Positions 33,515-44,762 of a stretch of 64,000 bases of DNA are shown here, piece after piece. The notes under the pieces are model-generated. The model did no database searches, was not told the origin of the DNA, and worked only from the letters and a program-made list of their open reading frames with translations. Source of the stretch: Isoetes taiwanensis (taxonomy: Eukaryota; Streptophyta; Lycopodiopsida; Isoetales; Isoetaceae); the NCBI GenBank assembly GCA_021234155.1, contig JAJEKV010000921.1:1-64000 (forward strand), read 5' to 3'. A program made the position numbers and the translations under genes. How positions within the stretch are numbered: the stretch's first letter is position 1; each line of letters starts with the position of its first letter.

Positions 33515-33545
<31 letters not shown>
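33515..33545. repeat. (TA)n microsatellite at the 5' edge of the RT-element array
   Basis: About 15 TA dinucleotides, preceded by (TTA)n, directly precede copy 1 of the 6.9-kb element. A similar tract lies between copies 2 and 3 (about 46966-46988), which suggests that the element sits in, or carries, TA-repeat boundaries. Confidence 0.85.
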
Positions 33546-33546
<1 letters not shown>

Positions 33547-36500
33547 AATATATGGTTATGTACTGGTCAAGTAGTAATTGGTTTTGATAAATATCGGGAC
33601 TTGCTCTAGTAATGGTTTGATTTGATAGGGCCACAAGTGACCTAGTGATGACATGGTGCTAGTGGTAGTTTGTGGACAATAGACACGACCATTTCCCTTG
33701 TGGGTTGGGGTAATGTAGCACAAGTAAGTATTTTGGTAAGTTTTGGTAAAATGACACAAGCTAAATCACCACGACCTTTGGGGCATGGTATGCACAATAT
33801 TTTAGCCACAAAATGCACTATGTTAATATAAAAGCGTCTCTCTTTGTTAACACTGGTACTTCTTGTTTTTAAACATTAATTGTAAGGCATGGCTTGGAAT
33901 GGCGGATTATTTCATTATCAAAGCCTAATGGTGCATGTAATTGTGGATACATCGGGTTGGCAAGATCAACCAAAAATTTGGCATTATGGGGTAAGTGTGC
34001 TTTAATTGAGGCACCAACTAAGGTTTTTAAAAAATACATGACCCTTATTTTGGATTAATGTAAGGTGATTTGGTAGAATATCCTTATGCGTATGAGGATC
34101 CCATTAGGTTTTGCAAAATGGTAAAAAGGTTTTTAGGGTTGCTCAAGAATGAGCGCCCTACGATTTCCTGTTGGAGATTGCGGCACTTCTCCACATGATT
34201 GTAGGACCGTGATTTGTCCGGCAACATGAAGATACATGAGATATCCAAGTCAAGTGATGGCAAGGCATTCTTTGGTGTGATCTTTGGTATCTCAAAAATA
34301 GTTAGTATTAGCTGGTGCAACTCGGTTTAGTTAAGCAGATTTAGAAAGAGTATAAGCGAGCTAAAAGGGTCGATTGGACCATATTGCGGATGGGGAACAT
34401 GAGTATGGTGTTGTGGCCCGACAAAATTGCCTATATAAGCAGTTCTTGCTGTAGCAGGCAGAGCATTTTGAAGCTACAGGAGTGGCATGTTGGCGCCTGC
34501 AATGACTAAAGGTAAGCAGACCCGCCAGGATCTGCTGCAGCTAATCAATGGTGCAGGTCTTGATCTGGCAGCATTGTGCAAGAAAGAGGGAGAGGTCTTG
34601 GCACAACCGCAAAGCATTTTACGATTAGAATAGTGGACAAGTTTAATCATTTTGGAGCTCTTCAAAGCAAGAAGGATGATGGGATAATGAAATATGTTTC
34701 ACAATTTGTTGCATCAAAGACACCCTGCGAAGCTCTAGCTTTGAGCAAAGTATTTGAATCAATTGGAATCTGACAAGATCGGGAGAATAGGGAGGGACGA
34801 TGAGATTGAGCTTCTTCTTAACCAGGTTTCTGAGTAAATAGGTTGCTGCTTATTTGGTTTGATTGAGTAGCAGGGCATACACCTGTGTTAATGAACTTAA
34901 AGTTTTCACTAATTCTTGGAACAAACTGGTATCTAAGCTATTAATTGGTGAAGGGCGTTGAGCCATGTTGAGACCATTGCTTACCTGCTAATCCCTTTCG
35001 GTGTTACCCATTCTTGGCTAATATTTGATTGGTTGGATTGCGGTAACGGTCTTACATCTCAGTTTTCTTTTGAATTTTGGATGTTTGGAGACTTGGCGAT
35101 ACAAAGGAGGAAAGAACAAGCAGGAGATTGCTTAAAGACCCTGAAAACTATTCTGAATACTGTTTTAATTTCATGCATTCTATCTTTTCATAAGAAAGGT
35201 AAACTTTATGCATTTTACAAGTTTAAATCTAGCTTTCAAAGACGTCTGCATTGTGGCTTTATGGATACTATCGCTCAAGACAAATAAAAGTGTAAGCCTC
35301 TATGGTTTTTTTTGGGAGTTTAATGGAAGCAGCAATCAGTTTACTTTGTGTCTTTGTTAGTGTTTATTCATGAATTATCCTGCTGGAAATTTAAGGATTT
35401 TAGCATAATGCGGAACATAATCAATAGTGGCTTTAAGTTTTGCTTTAAAATATGCATTAGATGCATGTTAAGTATTCAGCATAATCAAATATAATTTTAG
35501 TAGGGTTCGGCATGGATCTACTGTTGGTGGTTAACTATCTTTTTTTTGAAAGATTAATAGTGAAAGGGTATAAAAATTTAAGTCTCATAGGTATTACCAT
35601 TAAGGAACCACGGTGATGGATTTTATAGGTAAATGGATGCGTGACATGTGCCTTATGGCATAATATTTTTATTCTTATTACGTTTAAGCTTAATCTTTGG
35701 AAAAATTATTTAGTCAAATAACCTAAGGCATCAAATATTGAAGTCGATAAATAATCATGAAGTATGATGGGTTGTCTGTAAATTCATTGAGAAAATGTAA
35801 GCATTGAGGGTGTAAGGTTTATTCTTTGAGCTGCGCCAATGATATCTGAGGGGAGATTAAGACTAAGGAACACTATGAATAATAAGTGTAAGCTAAGCGA
35901 GAAAGATCATTTTATCTAGTCATGGAAATTGAACATCAATACAATAATTAGAATAATTGCTTGTCTTTTAGTACTCTCAAAGAAGAGGAATTGGATTTAT
36001 AGAATTTGTATTAGGGTGGTAAATAAGTATTTATTTGGTTATGTACCTAAAGTAATATGACTAACATAAGATCTCCAAAGTTCCTCGAATAAAGTCACGG
36101 GGTGATAAGTTCTAAGGCTTAAGTGCTTTGGAAAGTCAAGTATATATGCTATGACTTGGGGACATTAGTTCAACTAATGTGGACTTTGGAGATCTAAGTC
36201 TTATGTTTTAAACTGTTGCTGTATTTGTTTGATAATCTAAACTGGCTACTATCTAATTTTGGTCTCGAAACTTTGCCTCAATGGAACTAATGTCTTTTAG
36301 CATGACAGGAGGGTAACAGTAAAGCAAAGGAAACTGCATTTGAGTTGGGTGACCAGCACATATTACGAACAGTCTTGACTATTGAAGTGGTATCGGGGAA
36401 CTTCTTTGAACTAGGATATGGTTATTCCCGTATCATCCCACCAAACAATGCTGTTCAAATAGTTCTCGGGTGTATATTGAAACCAGAGGTGCATAAATAC

Positions 36501-39500
36501 CTCATAAAGAGAGAAGCATTTCTTGATGATAGTGAGATTTCTGTTATCACTTTCCTGGGCGTCAACAATGTGTTCGATCTAGTCAACAAACTCAATATGG
36601 TGTACTTGATATAATTGCTTTGCATGCATTTGGTAGATGAAGTCTATAAAGGCTTTACTGCGGACACATGATGAAGAAAAAGCAGAGAGGTAAGTGATGT
36701 ACTTACTTTCATCAAATGTACTACAGCACTTGAGATGGCCAATGGGTTTAAAGTCACCAATCCTCGGATTAAAAATAAAAAGCCAGTCATGGATATTCCT
36801 AAGGAACCAGAACCAGTAAGATTCAGCAATTGCTTGTTTGATGTGAGTATGCTCCCGGAGGATAAAAGGCAAGCCATCATGAATAGTGGCACCAAAAGTA
36901 GAACTCATGAAACAATACAACAGTGCAGCAGTCTGCTTGATGAATACAATGTCAAGGCATTAACCTTTGAGTAAGCTGTGCTTTGTCCCATCATGTCGGC
37001 CAGGACTAGTGGAACTTCATGGAGTAAAAGGTGAAACCATACTGTGGGATCTGAAGAATCTTGGGATACTTGCTCCTATTAGTGTGGAAACTTGGAAAAG
37101 CATGTAACATCACCAATGCCGAGATTGAGCAGGGCAAACAAAGGCCAATTTGAAACCTTCAAGGAAGGATTGGTAAGGAGGAGGTTACTCTACCATGCAA
37201 AAGTACCCAATTCTTGGCAGAAGTGTGATAAAAATAACGGTATATGGTTGGGGTGAGAGAAAGGCCATATGGCCAAAAGTCACGAGGATAGGGATCGTTT
37301 TACATTGTAAAACTATGGAGGACCTTTGTTAGTTTAAAATGTAAATGTGATAAATTTAGTAAAAAGGCTCTTTGGGGGATGCAATGACAATATTACAGTA
37401 TGACCATGCGGTGCAGTTCATGATGAACAATATGCATGTCTTTTGGCTGATGAAAGTTGCACTAGTAGGTTACGCCTATTTTCTGACATGATGAACTCCA
37501 AAGCAATGAGAAAAGGTGCCATTGCATTTCTGTCCTATCTAAAAGTTAGGGAAACATTAATCCAGATGACTTCCAGGATGGCTGAGAACAAAAAAACAGA
37601 CTTCAAGGATGTATTTGGTAATACCAAGCTGGTAGACGATGCGGAAAAACAATAAAAATGCTAGCTTCATGGAAGGCGCCCTCCTTTGGATCTGAGGCGG
37701 TAATGTGTTCAAAAGCTCGTACAAAAGAAAAATTCAGACAATAGAGGAGGATGACATAAAGATCATCATGCCACCAAAACTTGGTAAGAAAGGTACTGCT
37801 GCTACTACCCCCACTACTACTAGTGGTCTTGAACAGGTTTCGGACTGTGCACATGATGTTGGAGTGGACACGGGGCACTCTGTCGGCCAAAAACAATCTT
37901 TTGGATCTGGTCATTATGGAGGGTGAGTGCGAACCAAAATCTCCTTCTAAGGAAAAGTAAGTTTCCACTAGCAACTTGAATAATGTTATTCTCATTTGCA
38001 AACGTATTATGTATGATTGTGTATTGCTGCTGTAAAGCACAGAATTCTGTGCTATACTGTCATATACTAACAAAGAATAATGACCTTAGGTCATAAAGTA
38101 GCCCTTTTATTAGGGCCTAACATATTCCAGTCTTACAAGGCCATGTGAGGATGGTCATACACTCCAAACATACATGTTACTTGTAACATGGATGCGAATC
38201 TTAGGTACTAACCGAGTGTGACTTTGTACAACAGGATAAGGATAAAATCCTGGTTAGGAAAGCTGAAGGTAGATGGGCTATTAAAACGTACAAAAGTAAG
38301 TCAAAAAAGACTTTTGTGCACTTCAGATTTTTCTCTAAAGCAATTGATAAGATCAGATTTCAGAAAGCATTTTCTGAGATAGTATGCCATAATTTTGGTA
38401 AAGTGGGAGAAAAAATTATGGAGCACACCACATTTGGCTGGTCGTATACGGAAAGCCTCAAAGGGATGCTGTACAAACCAAAGCTGGTTTTTCTTTGAAT
38501 CAATGTGGCCCCCCCCCATGCCATAATCCTACTCGAAAAAATTCATCTCCGTGAGATTGGGCATATCGCACGCTGCCCGACCTTACAATTGTACATAGTA
38601 AGGCCCTGCGAAAATGGCTGGCAATTGGCCTCAATCATATCCCGGATAAGCCATTCACATTAACCACATTCAAAAATGAAATGGCAAAAACTGTGGAACA
38701 GTTCTTCCGTATTCATAAGTACAGTTTTAAGGAGCTATTTGACAAAGCACGTCACGACGACCAAGAAGCGGATTATGGCCAAGGCTACTAAATTAGCTAG
38801 GGAGTTTATTAAGGCTAACTCCAGGAACCAGAAGAAATTTCAGATCATTGATGAGGCAGTGACCAAAAATATTGAGTGGTTAAATAATAATTTGTACATT
38901 TACGGGTGTGGATAAAGTGACAAATAACCTGCTTCCGCCCCGGACACATTAGGAGCAGTACATTTGCTAAGACTAGGCAGTGAGGATTTTATTGAGATTC
39001 ACTCCAATACGGTTGATTTAGTAAAATCTATTAAGTGTACCATTCGAGTTTCCTTGGGAATTTGGGAAATTAATTAGCCAAATCGCCTTTCCTTCTAGCC
39101 ATATACAAGGCACATAAAGCAGACTTCTGGTGGATCACAAGTGCCTTTGACTCAATTTTTCACAACTATCTTCTTTAGTTCTTTGCGAGGACTAAACACT
39201 TTTCTTACTATGGTAGGAGATATGTGAAAATAGTTTGGCAAAGGTCAATTTCTTTAGAAAAGGAAAAATCATAGCCTCTGGTGATAGACTGTTTATGACA
39301 TAACATGTAACTTCGGCGAAAATCACGGAAGTTTTTGTAGCGGACATAACAAGATGTTACGAGAATATCCCCATTGAAGGGGTTGATGGGATCTGCAATG
39401 TACTGGCACTGGTTGCTGGTATGGTATGGAAGCACCAAAAGGCCAAAAACAGTGAATATCAGATTTGGTATAAGGTTAAGAACAATGGGGAAATATTCTT

Positions 39501-40112
39501 TGGAATGGAAGGTTGACCGCCTACAAGCAAAAAGTGGACTGCATCGAGGAATCTAGATTCATAGAAATGAACTCGGCTTTTGAGAAATTGCTATCTGCGG
39601 ATGGGAGACAAATTCTGGCGACAGATTAAAGGTATTCCAATGGGTTTTTCCTCAAGCCCTGCGTGGTGCAACTTGTACCTCGCATGGTTTGAGCTAGAAT
39701 TCATACTCCGTCTGATAAGAAATGGCTGGCCGGAAGCTGCGGTGACCTTCTCTAACACATTTAGATACATAGATGACCTGGCCAGTATAAACAACAGGTA
39801 CATCAGAGGATTCTTAGGACTGGAAGAACAGGTCGTGACCCAAAATCCCATCTACAACCTCAACTACCTAACTATTCAGGATGAAACTGTTTATTGGCCT
39901 TTAGGTAGCGTTGGTGGTATGTGCACGGGAAGGTTGATTAACTTCCTCAACATGACTATTGAGGTAAGCGATACAGCGAATGGCATTTATGATATATACA
40001 AATGCGATAAAAAAGAAAAGTTGCCGTTCAAAGCGTCAAAGTTTGGCCATGCAAATGGTTGCGAGACCTTACCAAATGGCTAAGAATAATATTGTATCCG
40101 CAGATTCAACCT
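33546..40112 (+). mobile_element. Penelope-like RT element, copy 1, damaged and 3'-truncated
   Basis: Copy 1 follows copy 2 through the 5' leader, the TATA box (about 34434), exon 1 (34487-34825), the intron, exon 2 (about 36320-37980) and the RT exon (about 38230-40112). It stops inside the RT C-terminus at ...CAGATTCAACCTTG and is fused there to the 5' leader of copy 2. Parts are essentially identical to copy 2 (34382-34600 and most of the intron). Others carry many indels that break the frame, nearly always where copy 2 has CAG or CTG. Catalytic motifs FVADITRCYENIP and FRYIDDLASIN are still readable. Confidence 0.8.
39580..40083 (+). pseudogene. RT fragment of copy 1
   Basis: The longest surviving RT piece of copy 1 covers KGIPMGFSSSPAWCNLYLAW (motif B) and FRYIDDLASINN (motif C, catalytic YIDD), up to FGHANGC. 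It then runs out of frame at ETLPNG and stops. Copy 2 reads CRPYQMAKNN at the same place, so a single extra G ends the frame. Confidence 0.8.
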
Positions 40113-40948
40113 TGCTAGTAATGGTTTGATTTGATAATGGGGCCAGGGCCAAGTGACCTAGTGATGACATGGTGCTAGTGGTAGTTTGTGGACAATAGAC
40201 CTGACCATTTCCCTTGTGGGTTGGGGTAATGTAGCACAAGTAAGTATTTTGGTAAGTTTTGGTAAAATGACACAAGCTAAATCACCCTGACCTTTGGGGC
40301 ATGGTATGCACAATATTTTAGCCACAAAATGCACTATGTTAATATAAAAGCAGTCTGCTGTTAACCTGGTACTTCTTGTTTTAAACATTAATTGTAAGGC
40401 ATGGCTTGGAATGGCCGGATTATTTCATTATCAAAGCCTAATGGTGCATGTAATTGTGGATACATCAGGTTGGCAAGATCAACCAAAAATTTGGCGTATG
40501 GGGTAAGTGTGCTTTAATTGAGGCACCAACTAAGGTTTTTTTAAAAAAAATACATGACCCTTATTTTGGATTAATGTAAGCTGAGCTGGTAGAATATCCT
40601 TGTACGTATGAGGATCCCATTAGGTTTTGCAAAATGGTAAAGGTTTTTTAGGGTTGCTCAAGAATGAGCCGCCTACGATTTCACAGACTGGAGATTCTGG
40701 CACTTCTCCACATGATTGTAGACCGTGATTTGTCCAGCAACATGAAGATACATGAGATATCCGTCAAGTGATGGCAAGGCATTGCTGGTGTGATGCTGGT
40801 ATCTCCAAAAATAGTTAGTATTAGCTGGTGCAACTCAGCGGTTTAGTTAGAGCAGATTTAGAAAGAGTATAGCAGAGCTAAAAGGGTCGATTGGACCATA
40901 TTGCGGATGGGGAACATGAGTATGGTGTTGTGGCCCGACAAAATTGCC

Positions 40949-40956
40949 TATATAAG
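40949..40956 (+). promoter_or_regulatory. TATA box of copy 2
   Basis: TATATAAG lies 48 bases upstream of the exon 1 ATG (41004), within CCTATATAAGCAGTTC. It is conserved at the matching place in copy 1 (about 34434) and copy 3 (about 47879). Distance to the ATG implies a short 5' UTR. It is the best candidate for the transcription start of the element. Confidence 0.6.
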
Positions 40957-41003
40957 CAGTTCTTGCTGTAGCAGGCAGAGCATTTTGAAGCTACAGGAGT
41001 GGC

Positions 41004-41339
41004 ATGTTGGCGCCTGCAATGACTAAAGGTAAGCAGACCCGCCAGGATCTGCTGCAGCTAATCAATGGTGCAGGTCTTGATCTGGCAGCATTGTGCAAGA
41101 AAGAGGGAGAGGTCTTGGCACAACCCAGCAAAGCATTTCTGATTAGAATAGTGGACAAGTTTAATCTGGCTGGAGCTCTTCAAAGCAAGAAGGATGATGG
41201 GATAATGAAATATGTTTCACAAGCTGACTGCATCAAAGACACCCCTGAGGCTAGCCTGAGCAAAGTAGCTGAATCAATTGGAATACAGCAAGATCAGGAG
41301 AATGAGGAGGACGATGAGATTGAGCTTCTTCTTAACCAG
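41004..41339 (+). CDS. RT element copy 2, exon 1 (112 codons)
   Basis: The frame opens MLAPAMTKGKQTRQDLLQLI and ends DDEIELLLNQ; a second ATG at 41019 is also possible. Directly after CAG at 41339 comes GTTTCTGAG; without splicing the frame would stop nine bases on. Splicing to CAG|GAGGGTAAC at 42832 keeps the frame in phase 0. The peptide is small, charged and acidic at its end. No family was recognised. A coiled-coil or nucleic-acid-binding role would be a guess. Copies 1 and 3 carry damaged versions. Confidence 0.6.
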
Positions 41340-42831
41340 GTTTCTGAGTAAATAGGTTGCTGCTTATTTGGTTTGATTGAGTAGCAGGGCATACACCTGT
41401 GTTAATGAACTTAAAGTTTTCACTAATTCTTGGAACAAACTGGTATCTAAGCTATTAATTGGTGAAGGGCGTTGAGCCATGTTGAGACCATTGCTTACCT
41501 GCTAATCCCTTTCAGTGTTACCCATTCTTGGCTAATATTTGATTGGTTGGATTGCAGGTAACCGGTCTTACATCTCCAGTTTTCTTTTTGAATTTTGGAT
41601 GTTTGGAGACTTGCTGATACAAAAGGAGGAAAGAACAAGCAGGAGATTGCTTAAAGACCCTGAAAACTATTCTGAATACTGTTTTAATTTCATGCATTCT
41701 ATCTTTTCATAAGAAAGGTAAACTTTATGCATTTTACAAGTTTAAATCTAGCTTTCAAAGACGTCTGCATTGTGGCTTTATGGATACTATCGCTCAAGAC
41801 AAATAAAAGTGTAAGCCTCTATGGTTTTTTTTGGGAGTTTAATGGAAGCAGCAATCAGTTTACTTTGTGTCTTTGTTAGTGTTTATTCATGAATTATCCT
41901 GCTGGAAATTTAAGGATTTTAGCATAATGCGGAACATAATCAATAGTGGCTTTAAGTTTTGCTTTAAAATATGCATTAGATGCATGTTAAGTATTCAGCA
42001 TAATCAAATATAATTTTAGTAGGGTTCGGCATGGATCTACTGTTGGTGGTTAACTATGCTGTTTTGAAAGATTAATAGTGAAAGGAGTATAAAGAATTTA
42101 AGTCTCATAGGTATTACCATTAAGGAACCACAGTGATGGATTTTATAGGTAAATGGATCTGTGACATGTGCCTTATGGCATAATATTTTTTATTCTTATT
42201 ACGTTTAAGCTTAATGCTGGAAAAATTATTTAGTCAAATAACCTAAGGCATCAAATATTGAAGTCAGTAAATAATCATGAAGTATGATGGGTAATCTGTA
42301 AATTCAGCAGAAAATGTAAGCATTGAGGGTGTAAGGTTTATTTGCTGGCTGCTGGCCAATGATAATACAGGGAGATTAAGACTAAGGAACACTATGAATA
42401 ATAAGTGTAAGCTAAACAGAAAGATCATTTTTATCTAGTCATGGAAATTGAACATCAATACAATAATTAGAATAATTGCTTGTCTTTTAGTACTCTCCAA
42501 AGAAGAGGAATTGGATTTATAGGACTGTATTAGGGTGGTAAATAAGTATTTGACTGGTTATGTACCTAAAGTAATATGACTAACATAAGATCTCCAAAGT
42601 TCCTCCAGAATAAAGTCTGGGGACTGATAAGTTCTAAGGCTTAAGTGCTTTGGAAAGTCCAAGTATATATGCTATGACTTCAGGACATTAGTTCAACTAA
42701 TGTGGACTTTGGAGATCTAAGTCTTATGTTTTAAACTGTTGCTGTATTTGTTTGATAATCTAAACTGGCTACTATCTAATTTTGGTCTCGAAACTTTGCC
42801 TCAATGGAACTAATGTCTTTTAGCATGACAG
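41340..42831 (+). other. Intron in RT element copy 2 (~1.49 kb)
   Basis: The predicted intron has donor CAG|GTTTCT and acceptor ATGACAG|GAGGG, with both flanking exons in phase 0. It is A/T-rich, stop-filled in all frames and nearly identical in all three copies where the sequence is clean (for example 41352-42040 against 48289-48977). Retention in every tandem copy shows the copies did not arise from spliced mRNA. The alternative is that it is a spacer between two genes, but the phase match and lack of an ATG at the start of the next frame favour an intron. Confidence 0.6.
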
Positions 42832-44478
42832 GAGGGTAACAGTAAAGCAAAGGAAACTGCATTTGAGTTGGGTGACCAGCACATATTACCTGAACAGTCT
42901 GACAGCTATTCGAAGTGGTATCAGGAACTTGCTGAACTAGGATATGGTTATTCCCGTATCATCCCACCAAACAATGCTGTTCAAATAGTTCTCGGGTGTA
43001 TATTGAAACCAGAGGTGCATAAATACCTCATAAAGAGAGAAGCATTTCTTGATGATAGTGAGATTTCTGTTATCACTTTCCTGGGCGTCAACAATGTGTT
43101 CGATCTAGTCAACAAACTCAATATGGCTGGTAACGATATAATTGCCTGCATGCATTTGGTAGATGAAGTCTATAAGGCTTTACCTGCAGCACATGAAGAA
43201 GCTGAAAACAGAGAGGTAAGTGATGTACTTACTTTCATCAAATGTACTACAGCACTTGAGATGGCCAATGGGTTTAAAGTCACCAATCCTCGGATTAAAA
43301 ATAAAAAGCCAGTCATGGATATTCCTAAGGAACCAGAACCAGTAAGATTCAGCAATTGCTTGTTTGATGTGAGTATGCTCCCGGAGGATAAAAGGCAAGC
43401 CATCATGAATAGTGGCACCAAAAGTAGAACTCATGAAACAATACAACAGTGCAGCAGTCTGCTTGATGAATACAATGTCAAGGCATTAACACTGAGTAAC
43501 TGTGGCACCTGTCCCATCATGTCAGCCAGACTAGTGGAACTTCATGGAGTAAAGGTGAAACACGCCCTGTGGGATACGAAGAATCTTGGGATACTTGCTC
43601 CTATTAGTGTGGAAACTTGGAAAAGCTTATGTAACATCACCAATGCCGAGATTGAACAGGCAAACAAGGACGCTGAAACCTTCAACAGAAGGATTGGTAA
43701 GGAGGAGGTTACTCTACCATGCAAAAGTACCCAATTCTTCGGCAAGAAGTGTGATAAAAATAACGGTATATGGCTGGGGCAGAAAGGCCATATGGCCAAG
43801 AAGTCTGAGGATAGGGATACGTTTTACATTGTAAAACTATGGAGGACCTTTTGTCCGTTTCTGAAATGTAAATGTGATAAATTTAGTAAAAAGGCTGCTG
43901 GGGGATGCAATGACAATATTACCTGGTATGACCATGCGGTCTGGTTCATGATGAACAATATGCATGTCTTTTGGCCTGATGAAAGTTGCACTAGTAGGTT
44001 CTGCCTATTTTACAGCATGATGAACTCCAAAGCAATGAGAAAAGGTGCCATTGCATTTCTGTCCTATCTAAAAGTTAGGGAAACATTAATCCAGATGACT
44101 TCCAGGATGGCTGAGAACAAAAAAACAGACTTCAAGGATGTATTTGGTAATACCAAGCTGGTAGACATTCTGGAAAAAACAATAAAAAATGCTAGCTTCA
44201 TGGAAGACTGCCCTCCTTTGGATGCAGACGGTAATGTGTTCAAAAGCTCGTACAAAAGAAAAATTCAGACAATAGAGGAGGATGACATAAAGATCATCAT
44301 GCCACCAAAACTTGGTAAGAAAGGTACTGCTGCTACTACCCCCACTACTACTAGTGGTCTTGAACAGGTTTCGGACTGTGCACATGATGTTGGAGTGGAC
44401 ACGGGGCACTCTGTCAGCAAAAACAATACTGGATACAGTCGTATGGAGGGGGTGGTGCGAACCAAAATCTCCTTCTAA
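42832..44478 (+). CDS. RT element copy 2, exon 2, unknown module (~549 codons)
   Basis: Open from the acceptor at 42832 (EGNSKAKETAFELGDQHI) to TAA at 44476. There is no ATG before the conserved start, which supports splicing from exon 1. Visible features: an all-helical-looking N-terminal half with GYGYSRIIPPNNAVQIVLGC, a cysteine-rich stretch near residue 310 (CPFLKCKCDKFSKKAAGGC) that could bind zinc, a W-D/W-F segment (ITWYDHAVWFMMNNMHVFW), and a low-complexity ATTPTTTS tail. No GIY-YIG, gag or protease motif was recognised. It sits where other Penelope-like elements have a nuclease or an upstream ORF. Near the end a second frame reads ECEPKSPSKEK in copy 1, so the exact 3' border is uncertain. 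Confidence 0.65.
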   Translation, partial: EGNSKAKETAFELGDQHILPEQSDSYSKWYQELAELGYGYSRIIPPNNAVQIVLGCILKPEVHKYLIKREAFLDDSEISVITFLGVNNVFDLVNKLNMAGNDIIACMHLVDEVYKALPAAHEEAENREVSDVLTFIKCTTALEMANGFKVTNPRIKNKKPVMDIPKEPEPVRFSNCLFDVSMLPEDKRQAIMNSGTKSRTHETIQQCSSLLDEYNVKALTLSNCGTCPIMSARLVELHGVKVKHALWDTKNLGILAPISVETWKSLCNITNAEIEQANKDAETFNRRIGKEEVTLPCKSTQFFGKKCDKNNGIWLGQKGHMAKKSEDRDTFYIVKLWRTFCPFLKCKCDKFSKKAAGGCNDNITWYDHAVWFMMNNMHVFWPDESCTSRFCLFYSMMNSKAMRKGAIAFLSYLKVRETLIQMTSRMAENKKTDFKDVFGNTKLVDILEKTIKNASFMEDCPPLDADGNVFKSSYKRKIQTIEEDDIKIIMPPKLGKKGTAATTPTTTSGLEQVSDCAHDVGVDTGHSVSKNNTGYSRMEGVVRTKISF

Positions 44479-44762
44479 GGAAAAGTAAGTTTCCACTAGC
44501 AACTTGAATAATGTTATTCTCATTTGCAAACGTATTATGTATGATTGTGTATTGCTGCTGTAAAGCACAGAATTCTGTGCTATACTGTCATATACTAACA
44601 AAGAATAATGACCTTAGGTCATAAAGTAGCCCTTTTATTAGGGCCTAACATATTCCAGTCTTACAAGGCCATGTGAGGATGGTCATACACTCCAAACATA
44701 CATGTTACTTGTAACATGGATGCGAATCTTAGGTACTAACCGAGTGTGACTTTGTACAACAG
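44479..44762 (+). other. Candidate second intron or inter-ORF spacer
   Basis: A strong donor-like GTAAGT (44485) and an acceptor TTTGTACAACAG (ending 44762) bound this A/T-rich stretch in copies 1 and 2. The reverse transcriptase frame begins right after the acceptor and lacks an early ATG. However, the phases of exon 2 and the RT exon do not join at these exact sites without a frame change, so a true intron is not proven. Confidence 0.4.

Noticed and set aside
33546-40083. RIP-like or deamination mutation of copy 1
   Set aside because: Changes relative to copy 2 include insertions, deletions and gains of C and G at CAG/CTG, which C-to-T mutation cannot produce.
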